Assembly (NCBI RefSeq): GCF_031457495.1
Contig: NZ_JAVDWM010000001.1
Coordinates: 496,001 to 560,000 of the forward strand
Direction of reading: 5' to 3'
DNA length: 64,000 bases
Source: Sphingopyxis sp. BE259
GTDB lineage: Bacteria > Pseudomonadota > Alphaproteobacteria > Sphingomonadales > Sphingomonadaceae
The translations under genes and the position numbers were made by a program. This document shows, piece by piece, positions 59,416-64,000 of this stretch (position 1 is its first letter; the number at the start of each line of letters is the position of its first letter). The notes below the pieces were generated by a model, which saw only the letters and a list, made by a program, of their open reading frames with translations, was not told where the DNA came from and ran no database searches.

Positions 59416-59569
59416 CGTCTTGGCTCCGTGATTCGGGGGCGCACATCCTTGGCGCTTTATACCATGACTGCGCCGACGCGACTTAACCTTGGTTGAACCC
59501 GGCTCGTCGCACCTTGGTTCCATGCAGCATATCGGATGCCGCCGCCAATAAACAAGCCCGGTCAGGCGA

Positions 59570-60568
59570 TTAGCGGCAAAGCCCCAGCGCAGCATAGGCC
59601 GAGTCGATCGTTGGCCGCGCCAGCGCTGCGGCGCGCGCCGCGCCATTCTCCAACGCCGCGTCTATCGCCGCGGGGTCGGCCTTGAGCTGGTTCAGCCGGG
59701 TGGCGATCGGGCGCAGCGTTTCGACCAGCAGCTCGCCGAGCGCGGGTTTGAACGCCCCAAACCCCTGTCCGGCGAAGCGCGCAAGCACCTGGTCGACGCT
59801 CTCATCGGCCATTGCGGCATAGATCGACACCAGATTTTTCGCTTCGGCACGGCCCTCCAGCCCGGCAATCTCGGACGGCAGCGGTTCGGCGTCGGTCTTT
59901 GCCTTACGGATTTTCGCCATGATCGTGTCGGCATCGTCGACCAGATTGATGCGGCTGGCATCGCTCGGGTCCGATTTCGACATTTTGGCGCTGCCATCGC
60001 GCAGGCTCATGATCCGCGCCGCGGTGGGAGGGATCGTCGGTTCGGGCAGGGTGAAGGTGTCGGTGCCGGTATCGAGGTTGAATTTGGTCGCAATGTCGCG
60101 CGCCAGTTCCAGATGCTGTTTCTGATCGTCGCCGACCGGTACATGCGTCGTCTGGTACAGCAGCACGTCGGCCGCCTGCAGCACCGGATAGGCATAAAGC
60201 CCGACGCTCGCGCCCTCGCGGTTCTTGCCCGACTTTTCCTTGAATTGCGTCATCCGGTTCAGCCAGCCGATCCGCGCGGTGCAAAACAAGAGCCAGCCGA
60301 GTTCGGCATGGGCGGGCACGCGCGCTTGATTGAACAGGATCGCTTTTGCGGGATCGATTCCCGCGGCCATCAGCGCCGCCGCCATCTCGCGCGTGTTCGC
60401 GGTAAGCTCGGCGGGGTCGTTGTGAACAGTGATCGCGTGCAGGTCGGCGAGGAAATAGAGCTTCTCGCCCGGCATCTCGTCCTGCATCCGCACCCAGTTG
60501 CGGATCGCACCCAGATAATTGCCCAGATGCAAGTTTCCGGTGGGCTGGATGCCCGATAGCGTCCGCAT
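59570..60568 (-). CDS. trpS: Tryptophanyl-tRNA synthetase
   Basis: A 332-residue class Ic synthetase. The HIGH-like signature is [14 protein letters not shown] at the N-terminus and KMSKSD is intact ([18 protein letters not shown]). [29 protein letters not shown] and [12 protein letters not shown] are standard TrpRS blocks. It starts 21 bp after the murJ stop, so it is probably cotranscribed with secB and murJ. Confidence 0.97.
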   Translation of the reverse strand: MRTLSGIQPTGNLHLGNYLGAIRNWVRMQDEMPGEKLYFLADLHAITVHNDPAELTANTREMAAALMAAGIDPAKAILFNQARVPAHAELGWLLFCTARIGWLNRMTQFKEKSGKNREGASVGLYAYPVLQAADVLLYQTTHVPVGDDQKQHLELARDIATKFNLDTGTDTFTLPEPTIPPTAARIMSLRDGSAKMSKSDPSDASRINLVDDADTIMAKIRKAKTDAEPLPSEIAGLEGRAEAKNLVSIYAAMADESVDQVLARFAGQGFGAFKPALGELLVETLRPIATRLNQLKADPAAIDAALENGAARAAALARPTIDSAYAALGLCR

Positions 60569-60589
60569 GTCGATCGTCCCGTCTGAAAT

Positions 60590-62167
60590 TTAGAGTTTGC
60601 GTCGGCGCAGCTGGCCGATGGTGTCGCGATTGACCACGCCGAACAGGAAGGCGCAACCAAAGAATATGAGCGCGCCCAGCCCGACGATCGCGCCCAGCGC
60701 AGCGATCCGTTCGAACACCCCGCCGACAAAGGCGTCGCCGGCCAGCGGGATCGCGAAACGCAGCGCCGCCGCCATTGCCGCTGCGGCCAGGATGATGCGC
60801 GCGATCCGGCCCGCGACCGGGCCGGTCAGGCGGAACAGGCCGCTGCGATGCAGGATGGCGTAAAGCATCGCGACATTGCACCATGCTGCGATCGATCCCG
60901 CCAGCGCCAGCCCGACGATCCCCAGCGACGGGATCAGCGCGAAATTGAGGCCGATGTTGATCACCAGCGAGATCGCCGCGGTCCACACGGGGGTGCGGGT
61001 ATCCTTGCGGGCAAAGAAATTGGGCACCAGCACCTTGACCAGGACATAGGCCGGCAGGCCGACGACCAGCCCGCCGACCACGGCGCCGGTCGCCAGGCCG
61101 TCGGCCAGGCTATATTGGCCGCCGACATAGAAAGCGCTGGTGATCGCGGGGCCGGCGATGAACAGCGCGACGGCCGCCGGGACGGTCAGCAGCATCGCCA
61201 GTTCGACCGCGTTGCTTTGCAGGCGAAAGGCGCCGTCGCGGTCGTCCTGCGCCACGAATCGGGACAGCGCGGGCAGGATCGCGGTGCCGAGCGCGATACC
61301 GATAATACCCAGCGGCAGCTGGTTGAGGCGGTCGGCCATCGCCAGATAGGTGATGCTCTTGTCGGGCAGCATCGCGATGAAGAACAGATCGACGAAGCGG
61401 CTGATCTGATAGACCCCGGCGCCGAACACCGCGGGCAGGATCAGCACCCCCATTTCGCGCACCCCGGGGGTCAGCCGCGGGCGGTGCAGCGCGGGCTGAA
61501 AGCCCGAGCGCCGGACCCAAAAATAGAGCCAGACGAGCTGGAACAATCCGGCGATCGAGACCGAGATGGCAAGATACAGCCCGGTCCGTTCCTTTGCGTC
61601 CTCGCCGCCGTCGCCGGTTACCATGCCGATTAGCAGCGCGGCGACCAGGCAGATGTTGAGCAGGATTGGCGCCGCCGCCGCGGCGGCAAAGCGCGACAGG
61701 CTGTTGAGAATCGCCGCGAACAGCGTCGCGATGCTCATGAAGGCCAGATAGGGAAAGGCGATCCGCGCCATCGCGACCGCAAGGTCGAATTTCGTGCCAT
61801 CCGCCCGCAACGCCTCGCTGGCGAACAGATGCATGATCCACGGCATGACGACCAGCAACAGGCCCGAAAAGATGATCAGGATCGGGATCAGCACCGCGAG
61901 TACCGCGTCGGCAAAGGTGCGCGCTTCGCTATGGTCGCCGTCCTTCGTCATCCGCTGGTTGAACAGCGGGACGAACGCGGCGGCAAAGGCGCCCTCGGCG
62001 AACAGGCGGCGAAAGATATTGGGGAGCTGGAACGCAAGCTGCCATGCATCGGCGATGCCGCCCGCGCCGAGGATACGGCTGAGCAGCATGTCGCGCGCGA
62101 ATCCGAAAATGCGGCTGACCATCGTCAACCCGCCGATCGTCCCGACGCTCTTGACCAGGCTGCTCAC
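60590..62167 (-). CDS. murJ: Lipid II flippase MurJ
   Basis: A 525-residue MOP-superfamily membrane protein with about 14 helices. It opens SSLVKSVGTIGGLTMVSRIFGFARDMLLSRILGAG, then ADAWQLAFQLPNIFRRLFAEGAFAAAFVPLFN, the diagnostic MurJ sequence with conserved arginines. It flips lipid II for peptidoglycan synthesis. The start is GTG 62167, 27 bp after secB. Confidence 0.97.
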   Translation of the reverse strand: MSSLVKSVGTIGGLTMVSRIFGFARDMLLSRILGAGGIADAWQLAFQLPNIFRRLFAEGAFAAAFVPLFNQRMTKDGDHSEARTFADAVLAVLIPILIIFSGLLLVVMPWIMHLFASEALRADGTKFDLAVAMARIAFPYLAFMSIATLFAAILNSLSRFAAAAAAPILLNICLVAALLIGMVTGDGGEDAKERTGLYLAISVSIAGLFQLVWLYFWVRRSGFQPALHRPRLTPGVREMGVLILPAVFGAGVYQISRFVDLFFIAMLPDKSITYLAMADRLNQLPLGIIGIALGTAILPALSRFVAQDDRDGAFRLQSNAVELAMLLTVPAAVALFIAGPAITSAFYVGGQYSLADGLATGAVVGGLVVGLPAYVLVKVLVPNFFARKDTRTPVWTAAISLVINIGLNFALIPSLGIVGLALAGSIAAWCNVAMLYAILHRSGLFRLTGPVAGRIARIILAAAAMAAALRFAIPLAGDAFVGGVFERIAALGAIVGLGALIFFGCAFLFGVVNRDTIGQLRRRKL

Positions 62168-62194
62168 CTCGTCAGCCCGCCCCGTCGATGGCGA

Positions 62195-62713
62195 TTATGC
62201 CTGACCAACCGGCGCGACGTCGCCCGCCTGCTCGGCCTCGACTTGCTGGACCTGCTGCATGAACAGGCCGTGGAAATCGATCGGCTCCAGCAACAGCGGC
62301 GCGAAACCGCCATCGCGCACGGCATCGGCGACGACGCGGCGGGCAAAGGGGAACAGGATGCGCGGCGCTTCGGCCAGAAAAAACGGCTGCAACTGGTCCT
62401 CTGGGACGTTGCGAACGCCGAACAGGCCGGCATATTTCAGGTCGATCACGAACATGGTGCCCGCGTCAGCCTTTGACGTGACGTCGATCTTCAGCGTCAC
62501 TTCGAACAGGCCGTCACCGACGCCGTCGGCGGCAATGTTGAACTGGACGTCGATCTGCGGCGCTTCCTGCCACTGATACACGGCGGGCGCGTTCGGGTTT
62601 TCGAACGACAGGTCTTTGACATACTGCGAAATCAGGCCGATCGCCGGGCTGGTGTCTTCACCATTGGGCTGCAGGGCGGGGTTGTTGATGTCGGCGCTGG
62701 TCTCGTCAGCCAT
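62195..62713 (-). CDS. secB: Protein-export chaperone SecB
   Basis: A 172-residue cytosolic chaperone, tetrameric in the family, delivering preproteins to SecA. Family blocks: GLISQYVKDLSFENPNAP, DVQFNIAADGVGDGLFEVTLKIDV, YAGLFGVRNVPEDQLQPFFLAEAPRILFPFARRVVADAVRDGGF and the following LLLEPIDFHGLF. It is divergent from the Tim44-like gene, another envelope-related function. Confidence 0.97.
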   Translation of the reverse strand: MADETSADINNPALQPNGEDTSPAIGLISQYVKDLSFENPNAPAVYQWQEAPQIDVQFNIAADGVGDGLFEVTLKIDVTSKADAGTMFVIDLKYAGLFGVRNVPEDQLQPFFLAEAPRILFPFARRVVADAVRDGGFAPLLLEPIDFHGLFMQQVQQVEAEQAGDVAPVGQA

Positions 62714-62890
62714 GATGATATGCTTTCGCTCGATAGGATGAAACTGGGTCCCCGCCGCGGGCCGTGTCGGGATCGCGGCAGACGGTTGCGGCGGCGCTTA
62801 GCAGCGCCTGTCACCCAGCACAATGGGCGCGCGGCAGCGGTTCGGGCGGGGTGAATCGTTGACCTGCTGCGTTGCCGGGGCCATGGTGGT

Positions 62891-62919
62891 TTGAAACTTG
62901 GCCGTGCATCGCTTATGTA
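62891..62919 (+). promoter_or_regulatory. Promoter of the Tim44-like/mltA genes
   Basis: TTGAAA (62891-62896), a 17-base spacer and TATGTA (62914-62919). Transcription would begin near 62926, so the translation start must lie downstream, favouring GTG 62961. Confidence 0.65.
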
Positions 62920-62960
62920 TGGGCCGATATGTTTCCATTGCCCGCATTGGACTTTTGCCC

Positions 62961-63626
62961 GTGACTGCTTTTTCGATCGTCTTGCTCGCCATGATTGCCG
63001 CCTTCCTCGGCATGCGGCTCTATTCGGTGCTCGGCAAGCGCACCGGGCACGAGCAGGAACCCGTGCTGCCGCGCCGTGATGATCGGGCGGCGCCCGCGCC
63101 GGTGCGCCTGGACGATGGCGAAGCGCCCGCGCCGAGTGTCGGCGGCGCCGACACGTCGGGCCTCGTCTACGAACCTGCCGCCGAAATCGGATTGCGCCAG
63201 CTGCTCGCGAGCGACCGCAGTTTTGATGCCGGTCGCTTCATGGAGGGCGCCGAGGCCGCGTATCGAATGATTTCGGAGGCCTATTGGAGCGGCGATCGCG
63301 AGACGCTGCGCGACCTGTGTGACGACGATAGCTATGAAGCGTTCGTCGAAGCGATCGAAGCGCGCGACGCGCGCGGTGAAAAGCTCGACAACCGGCTGGT
63401 CGGCATCGATTCGGCGAAGATCACCGCGGTCGAAATGGATCGCAACGAAGCGCGCATCACCGTGCGCTATCAGGCGGACATCAGCGCCGTCACCCGCGAC
63501 GCCGATGGCAAGATGATCGCCGGATCGATGAGCGATGCGTCGCGGACCGACGATCTGTGGACCTTCCGCCGCGGCATCGGCAGCAGCGATCCCAACTGGC
63601 TGCTCGACGAAATCGAAGCAGCCTGA
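62961..63626 (+). CDS. Tim44/TimA-like domain membrane protein
   Basis: A 221-residue protein from GTG 62961 (TAFSIVLLAMIAAFLGMRLYSVLGKRTGHEQEP). A single N-terminal TM helix is followed by a Pro/Ala-rich linker and a C-terminal Tim44-like domain (FDAGRFMEGAEAAYRMISEAYWSGDRETLRDLCDD, ending DDLWTFRRGIGSSDPNWLLDEIE). Upstream ATG starts at 62898 and 62919 lie in or over the promoter, so they are less likely. In alphaproteobacteria this gene commonly precedes mltA and faces secB, as here. Confidence 0.88.
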   Translation: MTAFSIVLLAMIAAFLGMRLYSVLGKRTGHEQEPVLPRRDDRAAPAPVRLDDGEAPAPSVGGADTSGLVYEPAAEIGLRQLLASDRSFDAGRFMEGAEAAYRMISEAYWSGDRETLRDLCDDDSYEAFVEAIEARDARGEKLDNRLVGIDSAKITAVEMDRNEARITVRYQADISAVTRDADGKMIAGSMSDASRTDDLWTFRRGIGSSDPNWLLDEIEAA

Positions 63627-63631
63627 CTGCG

Positions 63632-64000
63632 GTGCTGACGATATTGTCGTCCGGGGCGCGCCGGACGCGCGCTTTCGGATTCATCTTGATCGCCGCGCTG
63701 CCGCTTTTGGCGGGGTGCGCGTCGGTGATCCCCGACACGGGCAGCCGCCCGGCGCCCGCCACGTCGGCGCCGGCACCAACTCCGACCCGTCCCGGCGCGA
63801 CGCCGCGCCCCTATCAGCCGCGTCCGTCCGAAACCGGCGGGGTGGCCGCCCGCCCGATCCCGGCGACGCCGCGCGCTGCGTTGCCCACCGCCGCCGTCCC
63901 GGCGGACGCAACGACCGCGGCGACCAGCGGCGTCATCGCCGGTCCCGACTTCGCCAGCCTTGGCGTCACCGCCCAACAGGCGGTGACGGCCCTCGCGGCA
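63632..64000 (+). CDS. mltA: Membrane-bound lytic transglycosylase A, 5' part
   Basis: The first 123 residues of a lipoprotein, open at the window edge. From GTG 63632 it has a basic start, a hydrophobic run and the lipobox LAGC (FILIAALPLLAGCASV). A Pro/Thr/Ala-rich linker follows. The catalytic 3D/MltA domain is beyond the window, so the call rests on the lipoprotein start and on the conserved Tim44-like to mltA order. It would cleave peptidoglycan glycan strands. Confidence 0.65.
   Translation, partial: MLTILSSGARRTRAFGFILIAALPLLAGCASVIPDTGSRPAPATSAPAPTPTRPGATPRPYQPRPSETGGVAARPIPATPRAALPTAAVPADATTAATSGVIAGPDFASLGVTAQQAVTALAA

Overview
The window is a GC-rich, gene-dense chromosomal segment from an alphaproteobacterium, most likely a sphingomonad (Sphingopyxis-like). 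The basis is: the gene pairs rpsT-dnaA, Tim44-like-mltA and ubiE-ubiB-coaBC-dut; an RNase E with a large insert in its S1 domain; TonB-dependent receptors; and a TPR-sulfotransferase next to a receptor. This placement is inferred from gene content, because no rRNA or tRNA gene is present. Almost all of the window is coding, and I could support 59 protein genes, two of them cut by the window edges.

Layout. 1-3.7 kb: a DUF3034 outer-membrane-type protein, a periplasmic cupredoxin and a dCache-HAMP-GGDEF-EAL protein. 3.7-4.0 kb: HU. 4.1-13.6 kb: a ten-gene cobalamin operon on the minus strand, led by a cobalamin riboswitch and running btuB, BtuM-like, DUF1636, cobT, phosphatase, cobS, cobC, cobD, cobQ, cobU, with every junction overlapping. 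13.8-22.3 kb: an S41 peptidase, rlmE-ppx, a glycine-zipper protein, a phytase-like protein, rpmB, tadA, a sirtuin, dapB and nth. 22.5-25.6 kb: a three-gene operon of an FAD lactone-oxidase-like enzyme, a DSD1/D-threonine aldolase-like enzyme and TetR. 25.7-30.3 kb: PBP1A, RF2 and a lipoprotein methyltransferase.

30.4-36.3 kb is a tight minus-strand operon ubiE-ubiB-ccdA-ccdB-coaBC-dut-moeB-dsrE. A CcdAB toxin-antitoxin pair with its own promoter sits between ubiB and coaBC, and coaBC itself carries an in-frame palindromic repeat. 36.3-47.1 kb: mutM, an amidase, rne with a long leader, an M48-TPR protease, a membrane-anchored DsbA-like protein and the TPR-sulfotransferase. 47.2-54.4 kb looks like a nutrient-use island: a TonB receptor and an APC permease on the plus strand, facing a TetR-controlled Rieske oxygenase and a PYROXD2-like FAD enzyme. 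54.5-64 kb: an M20 peptidase, rpsT, dnaA, a DUF4136 lipoprotein, secB-murJ-trpS, a Tim44-like protein and the 5' part of mltA.

The other notable structure is a set of at least four families of short palindromic repeats (13 copies listed). Most lie in intergenic gaps, often between convergent genes; one lies inside coaBC and one supplies the end of a tetR gene. Control elements visible in the sequence are a B12 riboswitch, a perfect 22-bp inverted repeat between the Rieske gene and tetR, direct repeats flanking the ccdAB -10 box, and several factor-independent terminators. The region before dnaA holds two inverted repeats with AT-rich centres.
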